In this document: positions 32,938 to 41,727 of the stretch, one piece after another
How positions within the stretch are numbered: the stretch's first letter is position 1
Layout: each line of letters opens with the position of its first letter
Assembly: GCA_025453555.1 (NCBI GenBank)
Contig: JALOQC010000113.1
Coordinates: 1 to 45,317, forward strand
Source: Myxococcota bacterium
GTDB lineage: Bacteria; Myxococcota_A; Polyangia; Polyangiales; Houyiibacteriaceae
Reading direction: 5' to 3'
Length of the DNA: 45,317 nucleotides
The notes under the pieces: model-generated
Database searches by the model: none
What the model was told of the DNA's origin: nothing
The model's input: only the letters and a program-made list of their open reading frames with translations
Position numbers and translations under genes: made by a program

Positions 32938-33099
32938 GGTGTCCGGGCGCGATCCGGGCGCGAAAGTGACGCGAAGGGGGCGCGATGGCTGGCGCGGCGC
33001 GCTCACGGCTCGAGGCGACCCGACCGCGCACGCGGGGGACGACGCCCCGTGCGGGGGCTACACTGGCGCGCTGCCGGACGCAACCGTGTCGGCGCGCCC

Positions 33100-33768
33100 A
33101 TGCCCCCCACTGCTCGGTCTCGTATCCGCTCGTGGATCCTCGCGATCTCGTGCGTCGTGGTCGGTGCGACCTCGGTCTCGTCACCGTCGGCCGCATACGC
33201 GCAGGGTCCGATGTCGCGCAGCACGCGGGCGGCGCGCCTCGTGGAGCGGGCGACGCGTCTCGAAGCTGCGGGGCACGTGCCGGGGGCGGTCGGCACCTTT
33301 CGCGAGGCGGTGCAGGTCGATCCGAGCTTCGCGCCCGCCTACGTGGGCCTCGTGCGCCTCTACCTCTCGCGGGGTGAGATCGGCGCGGCGCTCGAGGCGG
33401 CGCGGGTCGGGCGGCGACGGAGGCCCGACGACGTCGCGCTCGGGCTCGCGGAGATCGACGCGCTGGTGGCGGCGGGCCGCGACGAGGAGGCCCTCGCGAG
33501 CTCCCTCGCGCTCACGCGCTTCGCGCCACGGAGCGTGGAGGTCTGGTGGTCGGAGGGCTCGCTCGCGCGCGAACGCGGTCGCTTCGTGCGCGCGCTGGCG
33601 GCGTACCGACGGATCGTGCGGCTCGCGGAGGAGGGCGCGGCGATCGAGCCCGAGCGAGTCGACGAAGCGCGACAGCTCGCGTCGGCCCTCGCGATGCTGG
33701 TGGGCGACCTCGATCTGGCGCGCATCCACTGTGACGCCTCGGAGGTGAGGGCCGCGCTCTGCGAGTGA
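33100..33768 (+). CDS. Exported TPR protein
   Basis: 222 aa. Signal peptide RIRSWILAISCVVVGATSVSSPSAAYAQ is cleaved near residue 35. The mature part is a run of about five tetratricopeptide repeats: RLVERATRLEAAGHVPGAVG with FREAVQVDPSFAPAYVGLV, RLYLSRGEIGAALEAARVGR, DALVAAGRDEEALASSLAL, and SLARERGRFVRALAAYRRIV. Likely a periplasmic adaptor. TACACT lies 36 nt upstream of the ATG. It is divergent from the MFS/spermidine-synthase gene with 162 bp between the starts. No enzymatic domain. Confidence 0.85.
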   Translation: MPPTARSRIRSWILAISCVVVGATSVSSPSAAYAQGPMSRSTRAARLVERATRLEAAGHVPGAVGTFREAVQVDPSFAPAYVGLVRLYLSRGEIGAALEAARVGRRRRPDDVALGLAEIDALVAAGRDEEALASSLALTRFAPRSVEVWWSEGSLARERGRFVRALAAYRRIVRLAEEGAAIEPERVDEARQLASALAMLVGDLDLARIHCDASEVRAALCE

Positions 33769-33842
33769 ACCGGGCGTGCTCGAGATCGCTGACGCGCCTC
33801 TCGGCAGGCTCGCGCCCACGTGACGCCCGCCGCTCCGCGCTC

Positions 33843-33848
33843 TACCCT
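33843..33848 (+). promoter_or_regulatory. Candidate leaderless -10 box TACCCT
   Basis: TACCCT ends 8 nt before the GTG start at 33857; spacer CCGCCGCC. Confidence 0.5.
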
Positions 33849-33856
33849 CCGCCGCC

Positions 33857-34477
33857 GTGCGAACGCTTCTCCTCCTCGCCCTCACCTTCCTCTTCGCGTG
33901 CACCCCCCAAGGCGATCCCGCGATCGGCGCCGAGGGCTTCCGCGACGACTTCGAGCGCGAGCAGCTCGGCGACCTCTACAACAACACCGGCGGCCCCTAC
34001 GAGATCCGCGACGGCTGGCTCCACGTGCGCGGCGCCCGCAACCGCCCGCTCTGGCTGCGCCGCGTGCTGCCACGCGACGTGCGCATCGAGGTCGACGTGA
34101 AGAGCCTCTCGCCCGAAGGCGACATCAAGCTCGAGGTCTTCGGCGACGGCTCGAGCCGCGCGGAGACCGACAGCTACACCGCGACGAGCTACGTCCTGAA
34201 CTTCGGCGGTTGGGGCAACTCGAAGAACCAAATCGCGCGTATGGACGAGCACGGCGCCGACGCTGCGGTGGGCCCGCGCTACCCGGTCGAGCAAGGCCGC
34301 GTGTACCGGCTGAAGATCGAGCGCCGCGGCAACGTGATCACGGCCTGGGCCGACGACCGCGAGCTCGCGAGCCTGAACGATCCCGAGCCGCTCGAAGGAC
34401 GCGGCCACGATCACTTCGCCTTCAACAACTGGCAGAGCGATCTCTACTTCGACAACTTGGTGATCACCCCGCTGTGA
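33857..34477 (+). CDS. Lipoprotein, concanavalin-A-like fold predicted
   Basis: 206 aa from a GTG start. The signal peptide MRTLLLLALTFLFAC has the lipobox LFAC, so it is anchored by a lipid. The mature part is beta-rich: GFRDDFEREQLGDLYNN, GGPYEIRDGWLHVRGARN, RDVRIEVDVKSLSPEGDIKLE and a closing NNWQSDLYFDNLVITPL. This is the pattern of laminin-G/DUF1080-type jelly-roll domains that bind or cleave glycans (DDF... start, FDN...I.PL end). No catalytic residues can be assigned, so a binding role is more likely. Its neighbours are an exported TPR protein and an MXAN_5187-like protein; no operon spacing is evident. Confidence 0.82.
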   Translation: MRTLLLLALTFLFACTPQGDPAIGAEGFRDDFEREQLGDLYNNTGGPYEIRDGWLHVRGARNRPLWLRRVLPRDVRIEVDVKSLSPEGDIKLEVFGDGSSRAETDSYTATSYVLNFGGWGNSKNQIARMDEHGADAAVGPRYPVEQGRVYRLKIERRGNVITAWADDRELASLNDPEPLEGRGHDHFAFNNWQSDLYFDNLVITPL

Positions 34478-34760
34478 TCGGAGCAACCGACGTCGAGGCT
34501 TCGGCGGAGGCCGAAGGCCACTCACGCGTCCGAGCTCGCCCGTGACGCCGAGCTGGTCCCAAGCGCGCTCGAAGCCGACACCAGGGTTCCAAGGGGCGGA
34601 GCCCCTTGGCCCGCGGAGCGTCCGAGCGCCGACCCGAAGCGAAGCGTAGGGACGGTGAGAGGAGGGGGTCGCGGGGTTCTCCCCGCGCTCCGTGAGCGAA
34701 GGCCGAAGGCCGTAGCGAACACGACAGCGTCCGGGTTTCCCTCGTGACGGCTGCTCACGG
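34478..34760. other. Intergenic region with GC-rich hairpins
   Basis: Holds CCAAGGGGC/GCCCCTTGG (34589-34597 with 34601-34609), GCGGGG/CCCCGC (34671-34686) and twice a GGCCGAAGGCC motif (34508, 34700) in an otherwise featureless 283 bp. Confidence 0.55.
34589..34609 (+). terminator. 9-bp stem-loop, likely terminator of lipoprotein gene
   Basis: CCAAGGGGC (34589-34597), loop GGA, GCCCCTTGG (34601-34609), 112 bp after the lipoprotein stop. There is no T-run, so it could be an intergenic repeat rather than a classical terminator. Confidence 0.45.
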
Positions 34761-35840
34761 ATGCGGCACCCTAAGGCTCGCGCTCGGGTGGGCGTGGTCG
34801 GGTTGGAGCCTCGAAAGCCGGTGAACGCGGTCGAGTTCGATGGGTTGGTGAAGGAGCTCGAGGTGCGCCTCGATCAGCTCAAGGCCCTGTACGACCAGTA
34901 CTTCCAGGGCCTCGAGCGGCTGCCGCCGACGAAGAAGCGCGAGTCCGTCGAGCGCGCGCTCAAGGAGCTGCGCCGCGACCAGCCGCGCAACACCGCGTCG
35001 CGCTTCCGCTTCCAGACGCTCTGGCAACGCTGGGTCACGATGACGACCCATTGGGATCGGGTGTCTCGGCAGATCGAGGAGGGCACCTACAAGCGCGACG
35101 TGCTGCGCGCGCAGCGGCGTCGCCAGCGGGTCGCCAACGCGGAGCCACGCACCTCGATCGAGGTCGACGTGGACGTCGACATCGACGACTTCGACTTCGA
35201 CGCCGAGGTGGGCGCCGCGCTCGATGGGCTCCGCGACGATCGCACCGACCCCGAGATCGCGTTGCCGCCCTCGCGCGCCGCGGTGGTGCCCGAAGCGCCG
35301 CGAGGACGTCCGATGCCGGAGGCTCCGCAGCCACGCGCGATGCCGGAAGCGCCGCGCCCCGCGACGCCAGTCGCGCCCTTCTCGCAGCCGCGCATCACGC
35401 CCTTCTCGAGCGCCGCGCCCGCGGCGTCGGCGTCCCCCGCGGTCGCGTCCTTCGGCAAACCCAAAGAGGCGTCGTTCCGAAAGCCGATCGAGTCCACCCC
35501 GCCCCAGTCGGGCGCGGTGCGCATGACCGCGGAGCGCCCCGCAGGACCGAAGATCGAGCCGCGCCACGGTGGCGAGCGCACGTCCATGTCCGCGCCGCCA
35601 CCTCCGCCCACGACGGCGCCACGTCGTCCGCCGGCCGCGGAGCTCGGCGAGCCCGAGCTGCGCCGCATCCACGCCCAGTACGTCGCAGCGGGCGGCGGCA
35701 CGATGCCCTACGAGAAGCTCGCCAAGCAGATCAAGACGATGGAGCCGGAGCTCAAGAAGAAGCACGGCGGCAAGGCGATCGACTTCGAGGTCGTGGTCAA
35801 GGACGGCCGCGTGGGGCTCAAGCCCGTCGCGCGCGAGTGA
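34761..35840 (+). CDS. MXAN_5187-like protein with disordered middle
   Basis: Up to 359 aa; the start is uncertain (ATG 34761; GTG 34788, 34794 or 34821). Three parts are visible. The N-terminal helical domain has FDGLVKELEVRLDQLKALYD, then YFQGLERLPPTKKRESVERA and FRFQTLWQRWVTM; this is the motif set I associate with the myxobacterial MXAN_5187 family. The centre is acidic DVDVDVDIDDFDFDAEV followed by about 150 residues of Pro/Ala/Arg low complexity (PMPEAPQPRAMPEAPRPATP). A C-terminal basic domain (LRRIHAQYVAAGGG, YEKLAKQIKTMEPELKKKHG, IDFEVVVKDGRVGLKP) follows. No function can be assigned. Likely cytoplasmic. Confidence 0.78.
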   Translation: MRHPKARARVGVVGLEPRKPVNAVEFDGLVKELEVRLDQLKALYDQYFQGLERLPPTKKRESVERALKELRRDQPRNTASRFRFQTLWQRWVTMTTHWDRVSRQIEEGTYKRDVLRAQRRRQRVANAEPRTSIEVDVDVDIDDFDFDAEVGAALDGLRDDRTDPEIALPPSRAAVVPEAPRGRPMPEAPQPRAMPEAPRPATPVAPFSQPRITPFSSAAPAASASPAVASFGKPKEASFRKPIESTPPQSGAVRMTAERPAGPKIEPRHGGERTSMSAPPPPPTTAPRRPPAAELGEPELRRIHAQYVAAGGGTMPYEKLAKQIKTMEPELKKKHGGKAIDFEVVVKDGRVGLKPVARE

Positions 35841-35927
35841 GCCGATCCCCACGATCGACGCGGTCGAGGGCGGTGAAGGAGCCGCCGAAGGCTGCTCGGG
35901 GCCTCGCGGTGCGTCGTCGCCTCTGGG

Positions 35928-35933
35928 TACGCT
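35928..35933 (+). promoter_or_regulatory. Candidate leaderless -10 box TACGCT
   Basis: TACGCT ends 9 nt before the ATG at 35943; spacer GAGCCGCGA. Confidence 0.5.
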
Positions 35934-35942
35934 GAGCCGCGA

Positions 35943-36533
35943 ATGAAGAAGGCCGCCGAAGACTACCCGCGCGTCGAGGTGCGCTCGCGCGCGGAGCTCC
36001 GCGCCTGGCTCGCCGACCATCACGCGCGCGGGCTCGGCGCTTGGATCGTCACGTTCAAGAAGGGCCGCGGTCCGTACGTCTCCGCGCAGGACGTGTGCGA
36101 GGAGGCGATCTGCGTGGGGTGGATCGACAGCCTTCCGCGCAAGCTCGACGACGACCGCACGATGCTCCTCGTCACCCCGCGCAAAGCGGGCAGTCGATGG
36201 TCGGCCGTGAACAAGGAGCGCGCGGAGCGGCTGCTCGCCGAAGGCCTCGTGACGGAGGCGGGTCGCACCGCGATCGAGCGCGCGAAGCGTGACGGAACGT
36301 GGACCGCGCTCGACGAGGTCGAAGCCCTCGCGCTCCCCGCCGATCTCGTCGCCGCGTTCGCGAACGCACCGGAAGCACGCGCGCACTTCGACGCGTTCCC
36401 GCGCTCCGCCAAACGCGGCATCCTCGAGTGGATCCTCGCCGCCAAGCGCCCCGAGACGCGCGCGCGCCGGATCGAAGAGACGGTGGAGCGCGCCGCGACG
36501 AACGAGCGCGCGAACGCGTGGAAGCGGGAGTGA
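35943..36533 (+). CDS. YdeI/OmpD-associated family protein
   Basis: 196 aa cytoplasmic protein. The family is recognised from RSRAELRAWLADHHARGLGA, then KGRGPYVSAQDVCEEAICVG, WIDSLPRKLDDDRTMLLVTP and SAVNKERAERLLAEGLVTEAG in order, ending in an OmdA-like C-terminus (FPRSAKRGILEWILAAKRPE, TRARRIEETVERA). Members are widespread small proteins connected with stress or peptide tolerance in some bacteria, but their biochemical action is not settled. The ATG at 35943 fits the family length; no Shine-Dalgarno, TACGCT upstream. Convergent with hflX, 16 bp between stops. Confidence 0.9.
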   Translation: MKKAAEDYPRVEVRSRAELRAWLADHHARGLGAWIVTFKKGRGPYVSAQDVCEEAICVGWIDSLPRKLDDDRTMLLVTPRKAGSRWSAVNKERAERLLAEGLVTEAGRTAIERAKRDGTWTALDEVEALALPADLVAAFANAPEARAHFDAFPRSAKRGILEWILAAKRPETRARRIEETVERAATNERANAWKRE

Positions 36534-36549
36534 GACGGGCCTTCTCGGG

Positions 36550-38376
36550 CTACTCCGCGAGGCCGATGGCTTCTTGATCGGCGAGCTCTTCGCTGGTGAG
36601 CGGAAGCTCGTCGAGCGGGGCGTCGTCGAGCGCGGCGTCGTCGAGCGCGGCGTCGTCGAGCGGGGCGTGGTCGTCGAGCGCGGCGTCGTCGAGCTCGAGC
36701 TCCACCGACTCCGGCATCGCGCGGCGGCGGTCTTCGAGCTCGGCGAGCATGCGATCGAGGCGACGGAGGACGGGGACCAGCGTGCGGGCGTCGCGGGCGC
36801 TGACGGCGACCCCGTCGTGCTCGTGCGCGATCATCGCGGCGCGGCGGGGATCGAGGCGGTCAGCCTTGTTGCACACCACGAGGCGCGGGATGCGCTCGAG
36901 GCCGAGCTCGGAGAGGAGCGCCTCGGTGGTCGCGTGGTGCTCCGGGTACGAAGGATCCGAGGCGTCGAGGACCTGCAGGATCACGTCGGCGTCTTCGGCC
37001 TCTTCGAAGGTCGCGCGGAAGGCGGCGAAGAGATCCTTCGGCAGATCGCGGATGAAGCCGACGGTGTCGGTGAGCACGACGCCGCGTCCGCTCGGCAGCG
37101 CCGTGCGGCGCGAGCGGGTGTCGAGGGTCGCGAAGAGCTTGTTCTCCGCGAGCACGTTCGCGTCGGTGAGCGTGTTGAGCAGGGTGCTCTTGCCCGCGTT
37201 CGTGTAGCCGACGATCGCGACCACCGCGACGTCGTGGCGGCCACGACGGCGACGACGCTGCTTGCGCTGCTTCTCGAGCTGACGGAGCTCGTGCGAGAGC
37301 CGCGTGATGCGCTCGCGCGCGCGGCGCCGTCCGATCTCGAGCATCGTCTCGCCGGGACCGCGACCGCCGATCCCGCCCGTGAGGCGCGAGAGCGCGTCGT
37401 CCTTCGCGCCGAGGCGCGGGAGCAGGTACTTCATCTGCGCGAGCTCGACTTGGAGCTTGCCGTCCCGCGACTGCGCACGCTGCGCGAAGATGTCGAGGAT
37501 GAGCTGCGTGCGATCGATGACCTTCAGGTCGGTCATCTTCGCGATCGCGGCGGCCTGCGCGGCAGAGAGATCGCGATCGAAGACGAGCACTTCGGCGTCG
37601 AGCTGCATCGCGCGAATCACGACGTCTTCGAGCTTGCCGCGACCGAGCACGTACTTCGGGTCGACCTTGTCGCGCACCTGCACGATCGCGTCGGCGACCT
37701 CGACGCCCGCGGTACGCGCGAGCTCGCGCAGCTCGCGCAGCGACTCTTCCGCTTCGGAGGCGCGGCGCTTGTCGCAAACGTGCACGAGGATCGCGCGGCC
37801 GTCTTTGGCTTTGACGGGGCGCGCGGCGGCGGCGCGGGTGAGCTCTTCTTCGAGCGCGGAGACGATCTTGCCGACGTCGACGTCGCCGATCTCCGAGTGG
37901 TGCGAGAGCGGCCCGTACGTGCGGTAGGGCGGCTCCTTGCTGCCTTCGTGCACCGGGACGCAGTGGCCGTAGTAGACCCAGGTCGGCTTCGGCTCCGCCG
38001 GATCGACGCAGATCGCGGCCACGAGATCGAGGCGCAGGCGCGTGAGGTCGACGAGATCGTCGCGCGTGAGCGGCTGGTTGCCGATGTGCGTGTGGATGAG
38101 GCGCAGGCCGCGCAGACGCCCCGCGCCCGCGCGGAAGCGGCCGACGTCGGGGAGCATGAGCTGGTGCGCGTCACCGACGATCACGCGGAAGACCTCGCCG
38201 TTGCGATCGACGAGCACACCGACCTGACGACCCGTCGCGTGGGTGACCTCGCAGAGGCTGCGCGACAGCTCGGGGGTGGTCAGGACGTCGAGAGGAACGC
38301 GGCGCCGGTAGATGCGCTCGAGGGCTTTCAGCTCGGAGGGCGCGAGGCCCGAGGTGTTGCCGTGGATCTCGGTCAA
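36550..38376 (-). CDS. hflX: HflX-type ribosome-associated GTPase with N-terminal extension and acidic repeat tail
   Basis: 608 aa versus about 430 in E. coli. HflX splits stalled 70S ribosomes. Residues about 195-360 are the HflX N-domain ([39 protein letters not shown] and [14 protein letters not shown]); a coiled linker is followed by the G domain from about 395: G1 [18 protein letters not shown]3 [12 protein letters not shown] and G4 VCNKADRLD. The extra first 190 residues ([20 protein letters not shown]..., [37 protein letters not shown]) are a conserved-looking domain seen in some longer HflX proteins. The tail has about five DDAALDD/PLDD copies from 15-bp repeats. The start is TTG at 38376 with GGAG 4 nt upstream. 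Confidence 0.95.
   Translation of the reverse strand: MTEIHGNTSGLAPSELKALERIYRRRVPLDVLTTPELSRSLCEVTHATGRQVGVLVDRNGEVFRVIVGDAHQLMLPDVGRFRAGAGRLRGLRLIHTHIGNQPLTRDDLVDLTRLRLDLVAAICVDPAEPKPTWVYYGHCVPVHEGSKEPPYRTYGPLSHHSEIGDVDVGKIVSALEEELTRAAAARPVKAKDGRAILVHVCDKRRASEAEESLRELRELARTAGVEVADAIVQVRDKVDPKYVLGRGKLEDVVIRAMQLDAEVLVFDRDLSAAQAAAIAKMTDLKVIDRTQLILDIFAQRAQSRDGKLQVELAQMKYLLPRLGAKDDALSRLTGGIGGRGPGETMLEIGRRRARERITRLSHELRQLEKQRKQRRRRRGRHDVAVVAIVGYTNAGKSTLLNTLTDANVLAENKLFATLDTRSRRTALPSGRGVVLTDTVGFIRDLPKDLFAAFRATFEEAEDADVILQVLDASDPSYPEHHATTEALLSELGLERIPRLVVCNKADRLDPRRAAMIAHEHDGVAVSARDARTLVPVLRRLDRMLAELEDRRRAMPESVELELDDAALDDHAPLDDAALDDAALDDAPLDELPLTSEELADQEAIGLAE
36613..36690 (-). repeat. 15-bp coding repeats at the hflX 3' end
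   Basis: Roughly five units of GTCGTCGAGCGCGGC (plus-strand reading) with minor variants, encoding DDAALDD/DDAPLDE in the HflX tail. Confidence 0.8.
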
Positions 38377-38447
38377 GGGGCTCCGTCGTTCGGAAGTCGA
38401 GGCTCTTCACCGTAGCAACGGGGGTCCGGCTTCGCTACGGGGCCCTC

Positions 38448-38507
38448 GTCACGAGTCGAGGAGTCACGAGTCGAGGAGTCACGAGTCGAGGAGTCACGAG
38501 CCGAAGA
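38448..38507. repeat. 15-bp tandem repeat x4 at the ttcA 3' end
   Basis: GTCACGAGTCGAGGA repeated at 38448, 38463 and 38478, with a diverged fourth unit at 38493 containing the ttcA stop codon. On the minus strand each unit carries a TGA. Confidence 0.9.
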
Positions 38508-39426
38508 GGGGGAGGCGCTTGCCCGCGAGGATGCGCGGCTCCGCCGGTCCGCGTGGCGATGCCGGCGGCGCGGGTACACGTGGCGCCGGCTCGCTCGTGA
38601 CGATCGAGTCGCCCGTGATCGGGGCGGCCAGCGGCGCGGCCGGGGGCTCGGCGATCGCAGGCATCGGCACGCCGGCGGCCGCGAGGAGCGCGGGATCGAG
38701 CAGGTGGCTGCCGCGCACGTTGCCGAGCGCGGCGAGCATCGACTGACGGATCTGCGGGATGCGCGCCTCGAGATCCGTGAGGAGCTGTTTGACCTGCTTG
38801 CGCCAGAGGTTCTCCTGCGAGCCGCAGAGATCGCACGGGAGGATCGGGAACCCTTCGGCTTCCGCGTAGGCCGCGAGATCGCGCTCCGCGCAGAACATCA
38901 ACGGGCGGATCACGACGGTGCCGTCCTCGCTCACGAGCTTCGGCGGCATCGCGCCGAGCGAGCCCGTGAACATCAGGTTCAGCATCAAGGTCTCGATCGC
39001 GTCGTCGCCGTGATGACCGAGCGCGATCTTCGTGCAGCCGAGCTCCTTGGCGGTGCGCGCGAGCACGCCGCGGCGGAGGCGCGAGCAGAGCGAGCAGTAC
39101 GTCTTGCCCTCGGGCACGTTCGCGGTGACGACGGAGTACGTGTCCTCGCGGACGATGTGGAAGTCGTAGCCCTGCGCTTCGAGCCAGCGGCGCAGCGGGG
39201 TGCCGTCGTAGCCGGGGTGGTTCTGATCGAGGTGCACCGCGACGAGCTCGAAGCGGATCGGCGCACGACGACGCGCGCGCTCGAGGAGCTGCAGGAGCGA
39301 GTAGCTGTCCTTGCCGCCGCTGAGGCAGACCATGACGCGATCGCCGTCCTCGATGAGGTCGTACGTGCGGATGCAGCGGCCGAGCTCGCGGGCCAGCGCG
39401 CGCTCGTTGCGGTCGCGGGAAGACAT
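38494..39426 (-). CDS. ttcA: tRNA 2-thiocytidine(32) synthetase TtcA
   Basis: 310 aa. Adds sulfur to C32 of certain tRNAs using ATP and an Fe-S cluster. Motifs: the PP-loop CLSGGKDSYSLLQLL near 34-48; the first cysteine pair CSLC near 110-113 and the second CDLC near 198-201 (cluster ligands); and the HHGDDAIETLMLNLMFTG family signature near 137-154. Residues after about 240 are a Pro/Ala-rich tail (PPAAPLAAPITG, PRVPAPPASPRGPAEP) not needed for catalysis. ATG at 39426 with TAGGAG 6 nt upstream. The stop codon falls inside the last unit of a 15-bp tandem repeat. Divergent from the PilZ gene. Confidence 0.94.
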   Translation of the reverse strand: MSSRDRNERALARELGRCIRTYDLIEDGDRVMVCLSGGKDSYSLLQLLERARRRAPIRFELVAVHLDQNHPGYDGTPLRRWLEAQGYDFHIVREDTYSVVTANVPEGKTYCSLCSRLRRGVLARTAKELGCTKIALGHHGDDAIETLMLNLMFTGSLGAMPPKLVSEDGTVVIRPLMFCAERDLAAYAEAEGFPILPCDLCGSQENLWRKQVKQLLTDLEARIPQIRQSMLAALGNVRGSHLLDPALLAAAGVPMPAIAEPPAAPLAAPITGDSIVTSEPAPRVPAPPASPRGPAEPRILAGKRLPLFGS

Positions 39427-39543
39427 CGCGAACTCCTACGGGGCGGCTCGGCGCCTGGCAAGCGCGCGGGCGTCGGGATATGAGCTCGGATGCGGCTCCC
39501 GCCGACCCTCGGCGTGGTATCTTGGCGGCCGCCGAGACGGTCC

Positions 39544-39900
39544 ATGGGCGCGGACGATCTGCACTTTCGACGCGGGGGGCGACAGCCGGTTCGGCTGCGG
39601 GTGCGTTTTCGCGTCGGCGCCGCGCTGGAGCAAGAGGGGACCACCAACGACGTCTCGATGGGTGGCGCGTTCGTGGAGACGCGACGGCCACCCGATGCGG
39701 GGCAGCCGATCGAGCTCGAGCTGCACGCGCCGACCGCGTGGGATCCGCTCGTGATCCCGTGTCACGTCCGGTGGTCGAGCGACGGCAGCGACGGGCGCGC
39801 GATCGGCTTCGGCGTTCGTTTCGAAGGGCTCACGCGTGGGCAGGCGGCCGCGCTCCACGAGCTGCTCCAGGCGAGCGGTTACCTCGAGGGGGGCGCGTGA
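39544..39900 (+). CDS. PilZ-domain c-di-GMP effector
   Basis: 118 aa, a single PilZ domain. It starts MGADDLHFRRGGRQPVRLRV with an Arg-rich motif and has the second signature NDVSMGGAFVET (D-x-S-x-x-G) near 37-48, then beta strands (IPCHVRWSSDGSDGRAIGFG, VRFEGLTRGQ). These two motifs contact the ligand in known c-di-GMP receptors. Cytoplasmic, no other domain. The GTGA overlap with the next gene means the kinase is probably translated from the same mRNA by coupling, so the pair likely forms one signalling module. TATCTT lies 20 nt upstream of the ATG; 117 bp separate this start from that of ttcA. Confidence 0.92.
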   Translation: MGADDLHFRRGGRQPVRLRVRFRVGAALEQEGTTNDVSMGGAFVETRRPPDAGQPIELELHAPTAWDPLVIPCHVRWSSDGSDGRAIGFGVRFEGLTRGQAAALHELLQASGYLEGGA

Positions 39901-41522
39901 GCGGCGGCGGACCGGACACCTTCCGCGCGCTCGGCGAGTCCGAGGTCGACACGGATCTCGACTCGCCGGACGGCTGGGTCGGGCGCTTCGTCGACGGGCG
40001 CTACCGCATCATCGAGAAGCTCGCCGAAGGCGGCATGGGCAGCGTGTTCGTCGCCGAGCACCTCACGCTCGGCAAGCTCGTCGCGCTCAAGGTCATCCAC
40101 CCGACGCTCGCGGGCGACACCGACTTCGCGGAGCGCTTCGCGCGCGAGGCGATGGTGAGCGCGAAGCTCGATCATCCGCACGTCGCGAGCGCGATGGACT
40201 ACGGCCGGCTGCCGGAGGGCGGCGCGTACCTCGTGCTGCAGCTCGTGCGCGGTCCGTCCATCCAGGACGTGCTGGAGCGCAAGGGCGCGCTCGCGTGGCC
40301 TCGCGTGTGTGCGATCGGCGCGCAGGTCGCGGACGCGCTCGCGGCCGCGCACGCCGAAGGGATCGTGCACCGCGACCTGAAGCCCGAGAACGTGTTGCTC
40401 GAGCGGCGCGACGACGGCGCGGAGCACGTGAAGGTGCTCGACTTCGGGATCGCGCGCGTCGACTCGTCGCCCGACGGCCCCACGACGGGGATGCGCAAGA
40501 GCAGCGGGCGGCCGATCGCGACGCGCGCGCTCACCCGACGCGGCATGGTGGTCGGCACGCCGGGCTACATGTCGCCCGAGCAAGCGCTCGGCGAAGAGAC
40601 CGATCACCGCACCGACCTCTACGCGCTCGGCGTGCTGCTCTACGAGTCGCTCACGGGGCGCGCGCTCTTTCCGCAGGAGTCGCTCTCCGAGATCGTGTCC
40701 GAGCAGCTCTCGGGCAACCTCGTGCCGCGCCTCGCGGACTACGCGCTCGGCGCGCCGGACGAGCTTCAGCAATTGATCGATCGCCTGCTCGCGCGGCAGC
40801 CGAACGATCGCCCGAACAGCGCGGCCGAGGTGCGCGACATCCTGCGCGACCTGACGCTCGCGGCGGCGCTCTCGGGCGACGCGCGCGCGCGGCTCACGCC
40901 GGCGTCGGGGAGCTACGTGGTGCGTGAGGACACCGCGCCGGTGCCGCGGGTGCCGCAGGCGGCAGCGCCGGAGCCGAAGAAGCGCTCGATGGGCGGCGTG
41001 CTCGTCGCGCTCGTGTTGCTCGGGGGCGCGGCGGGCGGTGTGGTGTACGCGACGCGGGAGCCCGAGGTGTCGATCGACGAGCTGCGCGAGCAGGTGCAGG
41101 CCGAGCACGCGCAGGGAGAGCTCGATCGCTGGATCGACGTGCTCGTCGCGGATCCGAGCCGCGAGCAGCGGCGCACCGCGGCGGGCTACATCATCGCGCA
41201 CACTCCCGCCGATCAGACCCCGCCCTGGGCGCTCGCGCTCGCGAAGCTGGAGGACGCGCGCGGGTGCGAGGCGATCGCGGCCGCGCTCGCGGACCTGAAG
41301 GCGATCGCGGAGCCACGCACGCACGGGCCGATCGAGCGCTACCAGCGGCGCACGCGCGCGCGGCGGCTGCGTCGCTACTACCGCTGCGTGCAGGACGACC
41401 TGCGTCAGACCTTGGCCGCGATCCCCGCGGGCGCGACGGTGGCGGAGGACGACGGCAGCGGCGACGACGAGCCGGGCGTGGCGAGCGACGAAGCGACGGC
41501 GCCGGACGATCCCGAGGGGTGA
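39897..41522 (+). CDS. Hanks-type Ser/Thr protein kinase, membrane-anchored
   Basis: 541 aa. Cytoplasmic kinase domain about 28-315: glycine loop EKLAEGGMGSVFVAE, ATP-binding Lys in LVALKVIHP, catalytic HRDLKPENVLL near 158, DFGIARV, and GTPGYMSPEQALGEE near 220, with an Arg/Ser-rich activation segment (TTGMRKSSGRPIATRALTRR) longer than usual and probably the site of autophosphorylation. One transmembrane helix near 365-385 (VLVALVLLGGAAGGVVYAT). The extracytoplasmic part of about 150 residues is helical and Arg-rich (RYQRRTRARRLRRYYRCVQD) with two Cys (EAI..., YYRC) and an acidic end. The GTG start overlaps the PilZ stop. Confidence 0.94.
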   Translation: MSGGGPDTFRALGESEVDTDLDSPDGWVGRFVDGRYRIIEKLAEGGMGSVFVAEHLTLGKLVALKVIHPTLAGDTDFAERFAREAMVSAKLDHPHVASAMDYGRLPEGGAYLVLQLVRGPSIQDVLERKGALAWPRVCAIGAQVADALAAAHAEGIVHRDLKPENVLLERRDDGAEHVKVLDFGIARVDSSPDGPTTGMRKSSGRPIATRALTRRGMVVGTPGYMSPEQALGEETDHRTDLYALGVLLYESLTGRALFPQESLSEIVSEQLSGNLVPRLADYALGAPDELQQLIDRLLARQPNDRPNSAAEVRDILRDLTLAAALSGDARARLTPASGSYVVREDTAPVPRVPQAAAPEPKKRSMGGVLVALVLLGGAAGGVVYATREPEVSIDELREQVQAEHAQGELDRWIDVLVADPSREQRRTAAGYIIAHTPADQTPPWALALAKLEDARGCEAIAAALADLKAIAEPRTHGPIERYQRRTRARRLRRYYRCVQDDLRQTLAAIPAGATVAEDDGSGDDEPGVASDEATAPDDPEG

Positions 41523-41727
41523 GGCGCGGGGCTGCGACGACGTGGACGGGAGCCCGCGTGTCGCGAGGTCCGTGAGCGCAGCGCGATCGTCCTCGCCGTG
41601 GGTGGTGGTTCGCGTTCCTCGCGGAGCCGCGAAGTCACGATCGGACGCGTGGTCGCAGACGTGACCGTCGTTGACGTCCACGTCGTCAACATCGACCGAC
41701 GTCGCAGCGCCGCGGAGAAACGCGAAG

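Noticed and set aside
29548-33099. Plus-strand open frame of over 1100 codons antisense to the MFS/spermidine-synthase gene
   Set aside because: Composition is Arg/Glu/His-rich without recognisable domains; only its final part (from the ATG at 33100) makes sense as a TPR protein.
41571-41720. tRNA gene between kinase and rpmB
   Set aside because: No GGTTCGAATCC-type T-arm or acceptor pairing could be found.
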